From: Aureimonas sp. AU22
GTDB lineage: Bacteria; Pseudomonadota; Alphaproteobacteria; Rhizobiales; Rhizobiaceae
NCBI RefSeq assembly: GCF_001463745.1
Contig: NZ_BBWJ01000032.1
Span: 62,001-126,000, forward strand
Direction of reading: 5' to 3'
Length of the DNA: 64,000 nucleotides
The notes under the pieces are model-generated. The model did not search any database. It had not been told where the DNA came from and was given only the letters and a program-made list of their open reading frames with translations. Positions 51,692 through 59,423 of the stretch are shown piece after piece; within the stretch, counting starts at the first letter, position 1; each line of letters starts with the position of its first letter. A program made the position numbers and the translations under genes.

Positions 51692-52351
51692 ATGGACATC
51701 TGGTTCGGCTATCTCAGGCTCATTCTCGACGGCGCCCTCGTGACGGTACAACTCACCGTCTACGGCTGCGCCTTCGCGCTGGTCATGGCCTTTCTCGCCG
51801 GGCTCGGACGCACCTCAGCCATCGCGCCGGTGAAGTGGCTGGCGGTCGCCTATATCGAGTTCTTCCGCGGCACCTCGATCTTCGTCCAGCTCTTCTGGGC
51901 CTATTACGTGCTCCCGCTGATGGGGCTGGAACTCTCGCCGATGCAGGCGGGCGTCCTGGCGCTCGGCCTCAACGTCGGCGCCTACGGCGCCGAGGTGGTT
52001 CGCGGCGCCATCCAGGCGATCGGGCGCGAGCAGCGCGAGGCCTGCGTCGCCCTCAACCTGACGCGCGCGCAGTCGCTGCGCCACGTCATCCTGCCGCAGG
52101 CGGTCGTCGTGATGCTGCCCACCTTCGGCAACAACGCGATCGAACTCCTCAAGGCGACGGCGATCGTCTCCCTCGTCTCGCTCGGCGACATGACGTTCCA
52201 GGCCCAGGTCGTGCGCTCGCAGACCGGCTCGACGGCCTTTCCGTTCCTGACGATCCTGGTTCTCTACTTCCTGATGTCGTCCGTCATCACGCTCTTCGTG
52301 CGCGCAATGGAGCGCCGCATGTCCCGCGGCTTCGAAGGGACGCGCGCCTGA
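51692..52351 (+). CDS. ehuC: Ectoine/hydroxyectoine ABC transporter permease EhuC
   Basis: A 219-residue HisM/GlnP-type permease with about five membrane segments. It has YIEFFRGTSIFVQLFWAYYV, GAYGAEVVRGAIQAIGREQR and the EAA coupling loop EACVALNLTRAQSLRHVILP-like segment, then FGNNAIELLKATAIVSLVSL. It pairs with EhuD; its stop overlaps the ehuD start (TGATG at 52349-52353). Confidence 0.93.
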   Translation: MDIWFGYLRLILDGALVTVQLTVYGCAFALVMAFLAGLGRTSAIAPVKWLAVAYIEFFRGTSIFVQLFWAYYVLPLMGLELSPMQAGVLALGLNVGAYGAEVVRGAIQAIGREQREACVALNLTRAQSLRHVILPQAVVVMLPTFGNNAIELLKATAIVSLVSLGDMTFQAQVVRSQTGSTAFPFLTILVLYFLMSSVITLFVRAMERRMSRGFEGTRA

Positions 52352-53046
52352 TGGAATGGGATTGGGACTTCGTCTGGCAGATCATGCCGCAGCTTCTCGA
52401 TGGCGCAAGGATCACGGTGCTCGCGACGCTGCTCGGCTTCGCCTTCGCCGCCGTGTTCGGCCTCGTTCTCGCCATGCTCCGTAGGTCGTCGAACCGGGTC
52501 CTTTCCTGGCCGACGGCGGCGTTCGCCGAGTTCGTGCGCGGCACGCCGCTTCTCGTGCAGCTCTACTTCCTGTTCTACATCCTGCCCGACCTCGGCCTCA
52601 CCCTGTCGCCCCTGACGGCGGGCGTGATCGGCCTCGGCATTCACTACGGCACCTACACCGCCGAGGTGTATCGCGCCGGGATCGACAACGTGGCGCGCGG
52701 CCAGTGGGAAGCCGCCAAGGCCTGCAATCTCACCGCGGCCCAGACCTGGCGGCACATCGTCCTGCCGCAGGCGATCAAGCCCATGGTGCCGGCGCTCGCC
52801 AACTACTTCATCGCCATGTTCAAGGAGACGCCGCTCCTGTCGGCCATCACCGTCCTCGAACTCATGAACCAGGCGCGCTCCATCGCGAACTACAACTACC
52901 GCTACATCGAGCCCATCACGATGGTGGGCGCGTTCTTCCTCGCGATCAGTCTCGTCTCCGTGGTCGCGATCCGCCTCATGCAGCGCCACTGGGGCCGGCT
53001 CAGCCGCCTCGGCTCGGCCCGGCGCGAAACCGTGATGCCGTCATGA
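52351..53046 (+). CDS. ehuD: Ectoine/hydroxyectoine ABC transporter permease EhuD
   Basis: A 231-residue permease of the same family. It has FAEFVRGTPLLVQLYFLFYI, GIHYGTYTAEVYRAGIDNVA, EAAKACNLTAAQTWRHIVLP and FIAMFKETPLLSAITVLELM. It starts inside the ehuC stop (52351) and overlaps eutA by 4 bp (53043-53046), so import and catabolism are one transcription unit. Confidence 0.93.
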   Translation: MEWDWDFVWQIMPQLLDGARITVLATLLGFAFAAVFGLVLAMLRRSSNRVLSWPTAAFAEFVRGTPLLVQLYFLFYILPDLGLTLSPLTAGVIGLGIHYGTYTAEVYRAGIDNVARGQWEAAKACNLTAAQTWRHIVLPQAIKPMVPALANYFIAMFKETPLLSAITVLELMNQARSIANYNYRYIEPITMVGAFFLAISLVSVVAIRLMQRHWGRLSRLGSARRETVMPS

Positions 53047-53816
53047 CGCCCTCGCTCCTGTCCCTGCCGCTCGCGTTCGACGCGCGGGCGATCGAGAAGC
53101 GCGTCGGCCTGATCCTCCTGTCGACCGACCATTCGACGGAAGCGGACTTCGCCCGCCTCGTCGCCGGACCGCGGGTCGGCCTGTTCGCGACGCGCGTCGA
53201 ATATGCCAACCCGGTGACGCCCGCCAATCTGCGCGCCATGGAACCGCGCCTTGGCGCCGCGGCGGCGTTGCTGCTGCCGGACGAGCCGCTCGATGCGATC
53301 TGTTTCTCCTGCACTTCCGCCTCCGTCGCGATCGGTGACGCGGCGGTGGAGGCGGCGATCGCGGCGGCCAAGCCCGGTGTGCCGATCGTCACACCGCCGG
53401 GCGCTGCGGCCCGTGCCCTCGCGCAGTTCGGAGCGCGGCGCATCAGCCTCCTGACGCCCTACACGGTCGAGACCACGGCCGGCATGGCCGACTATTTCGA
53501 AGCCCGGGGTTTCGATCTCGCCTCCGTTTCCTGCCTCGGGCTCGAGGACGACCGGGAGATGGCCCGCATCGCTCCGGCCTCGCTGGTCGAGGCGGCGGTC
53601 GCCGCGACGGATCCGCAGGCCGAGGCGCTCTTCGTGTCCTGCACCGCCCTGCGCTCCGCCCTGATCGTGTCGGCGGTCGAGGCGCGGATCGGGCGCCCGG
53701 TCGTGACCAGCAATCAGGCCACCGCCTGGGCCTGCCTTGGCCTCTGCGGCGTGGTCCCGGCGCCGGGGTTGAAGGCCGGGCGCCTGTTCGACATGCCCTA
53801 CGACGTGGCGGGCTGA
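53043..53816 (+). CDS. eutA: Ectoine utilisation protein EutA (maleate-isomerase/Asp-Glu racemase fold)
   Basis: A 257-residue protein of the aspartate/glutamate racemase superfamily. Two Cys sites are visible: AICFSCTSASVAIGD and ALFVSCTALRSALI. EutA acts in the 5-hydroxyectoine branch with EutB and EutC, which together turn the hydroxylated substrate toward ectoine; its exact reaction is unsettled in the literature I know. ATG 53043 overlaps the ehuD stop. Four bases separate it from eutB. Confidence 0.88.
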   Translation: MTPSLLSLPLAFDARAIEKRVGLILLSTDHSTEADFARLVAGPRVGLFATRVEYANPVTPANLRAMEPRLGAAAALLLPDEPLDAICFSCTSASVAIGDAAVEAAIAAAKPGVPIVTPPGAAARALAQFGARRISLLTPYTVETTAGMADYFEARGFDLASVSCLGLEDDREMARIAPASLVEAAVAATDPQAEALFVSCTALRSALIVSAVEARIGRPVVTSNQATAWACLGLCGVVPAPGLKAGRLFDMPYDVAG

Positions 53817-53820
53817 TCCG

Positions 53821-54801
53821 ATGCCGCTCGTGTCCCTTGCCGACATCCAGCTTGCCGCCGCGCGGATCGGCCCGGTGGTGGTTCGGACCGCGCTCGAACC
53901 CTCGCCGAGCCTGTCGCGGCTCGCGGGCGTCCCGGTCCATCTCAAGATGGAGCATCGCCAGCGCACCGGCGCCTTCAAGCTGCGGGGTGCGAGCAACGCC
54001 GTCCTGTCGCTGCCGCCCGGCACGCGCGGCGTCGTCGCGGCCTCCACGGGCAATCACGGCCGCGCGCTCGCCCATGCCGCGCGCGAGGCGGGGCTCGCCT
54101 GCACCATCTGCCTGTCGCGCCTCGTGCCCGCCAACAAGGTCGCGGCCGTGGAGGCGCTGGGAGCGCGGGTTCATATCCGAGGCGACAGCCAGGACGACGC
54201 GCAGCGCGAGGCCGATCGCCTTGCTGCCGCGGAAGGGCTCGTCGGCGTGCCGCCCTTCGACCATCCCGCGATCGTGGCGGGGCAGGGCACGATCGGCCTG
54301 GAGATCGTCGAGGATCTGCCGGATGTCGAAACGGTCCTCGTGCCCCTTTCCGGTGGCGGGCTGATCGCCGGGGTGGCAGCGGCGGTGAAGGCGCTTTCCC
54401 CCCGGGCGCGCGTCGTCGGCGTGTCCATGGAGCGCGGGGCCGCGATGGCCACGAGCCTCCAGGCCGGGCGCCCGATAGAGGTCGAGGAACTCCCGACGCT
54501 GGCCGATTCGCTGGGCGGCGGCATCGGCCTTTCCAACGATTGGACCTTTGAGGCAACCCGGCAACTGGTGGACGAGGTGGTGCTCGTCACCGAGGCCGAG
54601 ATCGCCGCCGGCATCCGCCACGTCTACCAGGAGGAACGCGAGATCGTGGAAGGAGCGGCGGCCGTCGGCATCGCCGCGCTCCTGTCCGGTCGCGTTCGGC
54701 CGCGAGGGGCGACCGCGGTGCTCCTGACGGGTCGCAACATCGATCCGGGCCTTCATCTTCGCATCCTCAACGGCGCGGATGCGCTGGAGCAAGACGCCTG
54801 A
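53821..54801 (+). CDS. eutB: Hydroxyectoine utilisation dehydratase EutB (PLP, threonine dehydratase-like)
   Basis: A 326-residue fold-type II PLP enzyme. The Schiff-base Lys lies in QRTGAFKLRGASNAVLS, the phosphate loop is VPLSGGGLIAGVAAAVKAL, and STGNHGRALAHAAREAG carries the substrate-carboxylate loop. It is expected to act on a hydroxylated diaminobutyrate derivative of hydroxyectoine. Its last base is the first base of eutC (position 54801). By sequence alone it would be called serine/threonine dehydratase. Confidence 0.9.
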   Translation: MPLVSLADIQLAAARIGPVVVRTALEPSPSLSRLAGVPVHLKMEHRQRTGAFKLRGASNAVLSLPPGTRGVVAASTGNHGRALAHAAREAGLACTICLSRLVPANKVAAVEALGARVHIRGDSQDDAQREADRLAAAEGLVGVPPFDHPAIVAGQGTIGLEIVEDLPDVETVLVPLSGGGLIAGVAAAVKALSPRARVVGVSMERGAAMATSLQAGRPIEVEELPTLADSLGGGIGLSNDWTFEATRQLVDEVVLVTEAEIAAGIRHVYQEEREIVEGAAAVGIAALLSGRVRPRGATAVLLTGRNIDPGLHLRILNGADALEQDA

Positions 54802-55793
54802 TGCCGACGATCCGCATCCTTACCGAGGCCGACCTGCGCGCGCTCGTGCCGCTCGATCTGGCGGCCGTCGCCTGCGTCGAGGAGGCCTTCGCGGCGCTGG
54901 CGACGAAGGCGGTCGCCATGCCTCCGGTCCTGCGGCTCGACATACCCGAGCATCGCGGTGAGGTGGACGTGAAGACCGCCTACGTGCCGGGTCTTTCGGG
55001 GTTCGCGATCAAGATCAGCCCCGGTTTCTTCGACAACCCAAAGCTGGGCCTGCCGAGCCTCAACGGCATGATGGTTCTGTTCTCGGCCTTCACCGGGCTC
55101 GTCGAGGCACTGCTCCTCGACAACGGCTACCTGACGGACGTTCGCACGGCGGCGGCGGGCGCGGTGGCAGCCCGGCACATGGCGCGCGAGGACGCGGCCG
55201 TTGCTGCGATCCTCGGAGCAGGCACCCAGGCTCGACTGCAGCTCAAGGCACTGGCGCTCGTTCGCCCCCTGCGGGAGGCGCGGATCTGGGCGCGCGATCA
55301 TGCGAAGGCCGAAGGCGCGGCTGCGGAGCTGACAGCCGAACTCGGCATCGCGGTGTCCGCCGCGGCGGAGGCGAGCGCGGCCGTGCGTGGCGCCGACATC
55401 GTCGTCACCACGACGCCCGCCGAAAGCCCGATCCTCTGGGCCGACTGGATCGCACCGGGAACCCATGTCACCGCGATGGGCTCGGATGCCGAGCACAAGA
55501 ACGAGATCGACCCGGCGCTGATCGCGGGCGCAGCGCCCTACGTCGCCGACCGTCTCTCGCAGACGCGCCGCCTCGGCGAACTGCGTGCGGCAATCGCGGC
55601 CGGTACGGTCGCCGACGCACAGGACTTCGCCGAACTCGGCGCCGTCGTCGCCGGCCTCGCGCCCGGCCGCGCCTCGGCGGCGGCGGTCACGCTGTGCGAC
55701 CTGACCGGCACCGGCGTCCAGGACACCGCCATTGCGGCGCTCGCAGCCGCCCGCGCGGCTGAAAGCGGCGCCGGCACACCCTTCACCACCTGA
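54801..55793 (+). CDS. eutC: Ectoine utilisation protein EutC (ornithine cyclodeaminase/mu-crystallin family)
   Basis: A 330-residue NAD(P)-binding protein. Rossmann loop AAILGAGTQARLQLKALAL; substrate region VDVKTAYVPGLSGFAIKISP; dimer/active region VTAMGSDAEHKNEIDPALI. With EutA and EutB it converts the hydroxyectoine-derived intermediate. One base overlaps with eutB, indicating coupling, and doeA follows after 22 bp. Confidence 0.9.
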   Translation: MPTIRILTEADLRALVPLDLAAVACVEEAFAALATKAVAMPPVLRLDIPEHRGEVDVKTAYVPGLSGFAIKISPGFFDNPKLGLPSLNGMMVLFSAFTGLVEALLLDNGYLTDVRTAAAGAVAARHMAREDAAVAAILGAGTQARLQLKALALVRPLREARIWARDHAKAEGAAAELTAELGIAVSAAAEASAAVRGADIVVTTTPAESPILWADWIAPGTHVTAMGSDAEHKNEIDPALIAGAAPYVADRLSQTRRLGELRAAIAAGTVADAQDFAELGAVVAGLAPGRASAAAVTLCDLTGTGVQDTAIAALAAARAAESGAGTPFTT

Positions 55794-55815
55794 TCCACCA
55801 CCCGGGAGACATTCC

Positions 55816-56997
55816 ATGAGCGGACCCGCTCTGAACTTCACGCGCGAGGAATACGCCGCGCGCCTCGCCAAGACACGGGCTGCCATGCAGGCCAAGGGCG
55901 TCGAGCTGCTCTTCGTCTCCGACCCCTCGAACATGGCCTGGCTGACGGGCTACGACGGCTGGAGCTTCTACGTGCACCAGGGCGTGCTGGTCGGGCCCGA
56001 GGGCGAGCCGGTCTGGTGGGGCCGCGCCATGGACGGCCACGGCGCGCGCCGCACCGCCTATCTCGCGGAACACAACATCGTCGGCTATCCCGACCATTTC
56101 GTGCAGTCCACCGAGCGCCATCCGATGGACCACCTGTCCGGCGTCATCGCCGAGCGCGGCTGGGACAGGCTCTCGATCGGCGTCGAGATGGACAATTACT
56201 GGTTCTCGGCGGCGGCCTTCGCCTCGCTCCAGCGCCACCTGCCGAACGCCCGGTTCCAGGACGCGACGGCGCTCGTCAACTGGCAGCGCGCGATCAAGAG
56301 CCCGACCGAACTCGGCTACATGCGGATCGCCGGTCAGATCGTGACGAAGATGCACGAGCGGATCTTCGAGACGATCGAGCCGGGCATGCGCAAATGCGAC
56401 CTTGTCGCCGAGATCTACGATGCCGGCATCCGGGGCACGGGCGAGCATGGCGGCGACTATCCCGCCATCGTGCCGATGCTTCCCTCGGGCGCGGACGCCG
56501 TCGCACCGCACCTCACCTGGGACGACAAGCCGATGCGCGCGGGCGAAGGCACGTTCTTCGAGATCGCCGGCGCCTACAAGCGCTACCACTGCCCGCTGTC
56601 GCGCACCGTCTTCCTCGGCACGCCGACGCAGGCCTTCCTCGACGCCGAGAAGGCGACGCTGGAGGGCATGGAGGCCGGTCTCGAAGCCGCTAAGCCCGGC
56701 AACACCTGCGAGGACATCGCGCTCGCCTATTTCGCGGTCCTCAAGAAGCACGGCATCGTCAAGGACAGCCGCACCGGCTACCCGATCGGCCTGTCCTATC
56801 CGCCGGACTGGGGCGAGCGCACCATGAGCCTGCGCCCCGGCGATAGGACCGAGCTGAAGCCCGGCATGACCTTCCACTTCATGACGGCGCTCTGGGCGGA
56901 GAACATGGGGCTGGAGATCACCGAGACGCTCGCCATCACCGACACGGGATACGAGCTTCTGGCCGACGTGCCGCGCAAGCTCCTGGTGAAGGGCTGA
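55816..56997 (+). CDS. doeA: Ectoine hydrolase (M24/creatinase family)
   Basis: A 393-residue pita-bread-fold hydrolase, also called EutD. The N-terminal creatinase domain has FVSDPSNMAWLTGYDGWSFY, and the C-terminal M24 domain has RGTGEHGGDYPAIVPMLPSG, YKRYHCPLSRTVFLGTPTQ and FHFMTALWAENMGLEITETL. DoeA opens the ectoine ring to N-alpha-acetyl-diaminobutyrate, with some gamma isomer. GGGAG precedes ATG 55816. It is coupled to doeB by a 4-bp gap, matching the usual doeA-doeB order. Confidence 0.93.
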   Translation: MSGPALNFTREEYAARLAKTRAAMQAKGVELLFVSDPSNMAWLTGYDGWSFYVHQGVLVGPEGEPVWWGRAMDGHGARRTAYLAEHNIVGYPDHFVQSTERHPMDHLSGVIAERGWDRLSIGVEMDNYWFSAAAFASLQRHLPNARFQDATALVNWQRAIKSPTELGYMRIAGQIVTKMHERIFETIEPGMRKCDLVAEIYDAGIRGTGEHGGDYPAIVPMLPSGADAVAPHLTWDDKPMRAGEGTFFEIAGAYKRYHCPLSRTVFLGTPTQAFLDAEKATLEGMEAGLEAAKPGNTCEDIALAYFAVLKKHGIVKDSRTGYPIGLSYPPDWGERTMSLRPGDRTELKPGMTFHFMTALWAENMGLEITETLAITDTGYELLADVPRKLLVKG

Positions 56998-57001
56998 ACC
57001 C

Positions 57002-58003
57002 ATGACCGGGACCCTCAGGCCCTCGCCGATCGCGGCCACGATCGACTTCGAGGAGAACGGCGTCCGGCACGGCTTCCTGCGCCTGCCCTACAGCCGGGAC
57101 GATTCGGCCTGGGGCTCGGTCATGATCCCGATCACCGTCGCGAAAAACGGGGAGGGGCCGACCGCGCTCCTCACCGGCGGTAACCACGGCGACGAGTACG
57201 AAGGGCCGATCGCGCTCTTCGATCTCGCGCGCTCGCTGAAAGCCGAGGACGTCTCGGGCCGCGTCATCGTCGTGCCGGCCATGAACTACCCTGCCTTTCG
57301 CGCGGGCACGCGCACCTCGCCGATCGACAAGGGCAACCTCAACCGAGCCTTTCCCGGCAGCCCGGACGGCACGGTCACGCAGAAGATCGCCGACTATTTC
57401 CAGCGTACCCTCCTGCCGATGGCCGACATCGTGCTCGACTTCCATTCGGGCGGGCGCACGCTCGACTTCGTGCCCTTCGCCGCCGCCCATATCCTACCGG
57501 ACAAGGATCAGGAGGCGGCGAGCTTTGCGGCGGTCGCGGCCTTCGGCGCGCCCTTCTCCATGCGTATGCTGGAGATCGATGCCGTCGGCATGTACGACAC
57601 CGCGGCGGAAGGGATGGGCAAGGTGTTCGTCACCACCGAGCTTGGTGGCGGCGGCACGGCAACAGCCAATACGGCGGGCATCGCCAAGCGCGGCGTCCGC
57701 AACGTCCTGCGGCATGCGGGCATTCTGAAAGGCGCGGTGGAGACGGCCGAGACGCGCTGGCTCGACATGCCCTCGGGCGACTGCTTCACCTTCGCCGAGG
57801 ACGAAGGCCTGATCGAGCCCCTCGTGGACCTCGGCCAGCCGGTGCGCCGCGGCGACGTCCTCGCCCGGGTCCATTCCGTCGGGCGCACGGGCCTTGAGCC
57901 GATCGCCTTTCATGCCAAGCTCGACGGCATCCTCGCCGCCCGCCACTTTCCGGGCCTCGTGAAGGCGGGCGACTGCGTCGCCGTCGTCGGCGTGACCGAA
58001 TAG
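57002..58003 (+). CDS. doeB: N-alpha-acetyl-L-2,4-diaminobutyrate deacetylase
   Basis: A 333-residue zinc deacylase of the AstE/AspA (M14-like) family, also called EutE. Zinc ligands lie in LTGGNHGDEYEGPIAL (His, Glu) and ADIVLDFHSGGRTLDF (His); the later TTELGGGGTATANTAGI probably carries the catalytic Glu. It releases acetate from the DoeA product to yield 2,4-diaminobutyrate, the substrate of the transaminase encoded at 44878. Confidence 0.93.
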   Translation: MTGTLRPSPIAATIDFEENGVRHGFLRLPYSRDDSAWGSVMIPITVAKNGEGPTALLTGGNHGDEYEGPIALFDLARSLKAEDVSGRVIVVPAMNYPAFRAGTRTSPIDKGNLNRAFPGSPDGTVTQKIADYFQRTLLPMADIVLDFHSGGRTLDFVPFAAAHILPDKDQEAASFAAVAAFGAPFSMRMLEIDAVGMYDTAAEGMGKVFVTTELGGGGTATANTAGIAKRGVRNVLRHAGILKGAVETAETRWLDMPSGDCFTFAEDEGLIEPLVDLGQPVRRGDVLARVHSVGRTGLEPIAFHAKLDGILAARHFPGLVKAGDCVAVVGVTE

Positions 58004-58006
58004 TCG

Positions 58007-58924
58007 ATGTCGATGAAGCCCGGCCCCGCTTCGAACACGTCCGCGAGCGGGCTTTCCCCGTCCCGGTCCGATCTCCTGGCGCGCGTCGCGCCGGTGATCT
58101 TCCTCCTGTTCTGGGCGTCGGGCTTCGGGGTCGCCAAGATCGGCCTCCGGCATGCCGAGCCATTGACCTTCCTCAGCCTGCGGTTCGGCCTCATCGTCGC
58201 GCTGTTCCTGCCGGTCTTCCTGGTTCAGCGCCCATCCGTGCCGACGAGCCGGGCCGGCTGGGGGCATCTTGCCATTGTCGGCTTCCTGATCCAGTCGGTC
58301 TATTTCGGACTGGCCTACCTCGGCATGAGCCTCGGCGTCTCGGCCGGCACCGCTGCCGTCATCGCCTCGCTCCAGCCGCTCGTCGTGGCCATTGCCGCGC
58401 CCATCGTCTCGCAGGAGCGGGTTCGGCCGCGCCACTGGGCCGGATTTCTCCTGGGCGCTGCGGGTGCGCTTCTGGTCGTATCGGCGGGCGAGGGGTTCGA
58501 GGCCTCTCTCGATGCGGGCGTGTGGCTCTGCGTCGGCTCCGCCATCGGCATGGCCGGCGCGGTGCTCTACCAGAGACGTTTTCCCGTGGCGGCCCACCCC
58601 GTCACCGTCAATCTCGTTCAGTATGCCGTGGGGCTCGCCACGATCGCACCGATGGCGATCTGGCTGGAAACGGGGCGGATCGACTGGACCGCCGAATTCG
58701 TCCTGTCGCTCGGCTGGCTGATCGTCGCCAACTCGATCATCGCCGTCTCGCTTCTGCTTTTCATGATCGGGCGCAGCGAGGCCGCCCGCGTCTCGGCGCT
58801 GTTCTTCCTCGTGCCGCCCGTCGCCGCCCTGTTCGGTTGGTTGCTTCTCCACGAAGACATCGGCGTTCAGGCTTGGTGTGGTATCGGCCTGGCGCTTGTC
58901 GGCGTGCGTCTCGTGTCTCTTTGA
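58007..58924 (+). CDS. EamA/DMT-superfamily membrane transporter
   Basis: A 305-residue protein with about ten hydrophobic segments in two EamA repeats. The first starts ARVAPVIFLLFWASGFGVAK, the second has SAIGMAGAVLYQRRFPVAAH and ends FGWLLLHEDIGVQAWCGIGL. The family exports amino acids and metabolites. It begins 3 bp after doeB, as the last gene of the ectoine operon, so it may move an intermediate or overflow amino acid; the substrate is unknown. Confidence 0.87.
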   Translation: MSMKPGPASNTSASGLSPSRSDLLARVAPVIFLLFWASGFGVAKIGLRHAEPLTFLSLRFGLIVALFLPVFLVQRPSVPTSRAGWGHLAIVGFLIQSVYFGLAYLGMSLGVSAGTAAVIASLQPLVVAIAAPIVSQERVRPRHWAGFLLGAAGALLVVSAGEGFEASLDAGVWLCVGSAIGMAGAVLYQRRFPVAAHPVTVNLVQYAVGLATIAPMAIWLETGRIDWTAEFVLSLGWLIVANSIIAVSLLLFMIGRSEAARVSALFFLVPPVAALFGWLLLHEDIGVQAWCGIGLALVGVRLVSL

Positions 58925-59005
58925 CGGGAGTGCATTCGCCGTGCCGGACGGAGACGATCGAGACGCGACCGCTTGATTCAGACCGCTTTGATATACTGGA
59001 AAAAA

Positions 59006-59051
59006 TGGAGCGGGCGATGGGATTCGAACCCACGACCCCAACCTTGGCAAG
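59006..59051 (-). other. Attachment-site remnant: 3' half of tRNA-Gly(GCC)
   Basis: On the minus strand this reads from the anticodon loop (CTTGCCAAG) through the variable region, T-arm (GTGGGTTCGAATCCCAT) and acceptor end with encoded CCA (CGCCCGCTCCA). The 5' half is missing: upstream of the loop the sequence is unrelated. A tRNA 3' half is the usual scar (attL or attR) of a tyrosine-recombinase element, and the orientation puts the inserted element to the right. Confidence 0.72.
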
Positions 59052-59423
59052 GGAAAAATTGCGGAGATGAAGCGGTTCATTCTGGTGCATATCACTGCAC
59101 TCCATTGCCCGTAGCGTCGGTGCTCAGACCATTCGGAATAATGGACGCGCGTGGACTGCTCTGAACCGTTGTGGAGCGGTAGCGAGGTGAATGTCCGCAA
59201 CCGTGCGGTAACCGGCGACGCGCCTCGGTTACCGGTAATGGGGCGAAACCTTCCGTAATTCACGAGCAATGGCCGCCACAAAAGCGAAACCCTACTCGCC
59301 TGTACGCAAACCTCCGCGTGTCATGTGTTCCATGAGGAGTGCGCGGTAGAGATCCATGCGCACATTTGGGGTGCCCTACCGCCGAAATGCACTTGCGCCG
59401 ACCTCCCAGCATGGCACCACTTC
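59052..59423. other. Left end of the putative element, no gene seen
   Basis: About 370 bp of lower-GC DNA between the tRNA half and the Hsp70-like gene. It contains one inverted repeat (59206-59234) but no supported coding region. Confidence 0.5.
59206..59234. repeat. Inverted repeat CGGTAACCG / CGGTTACCG
   Basis: Nine-base arms at 59206-59214 and 59226-59234 around 11 bases. Each arm is nearly palindromic itself. It could be a recombinase arm site or an RNA hairpin; nothing decides between these. Confidence 0.4.

Noticed and set aside
59006-59060. A complete tRNA-Gly gene
   Set aside because: Only the half from the anticodon loop to CCA is present; the sequence beyond the loop does not pair to form the D-arm or acceptor stem.
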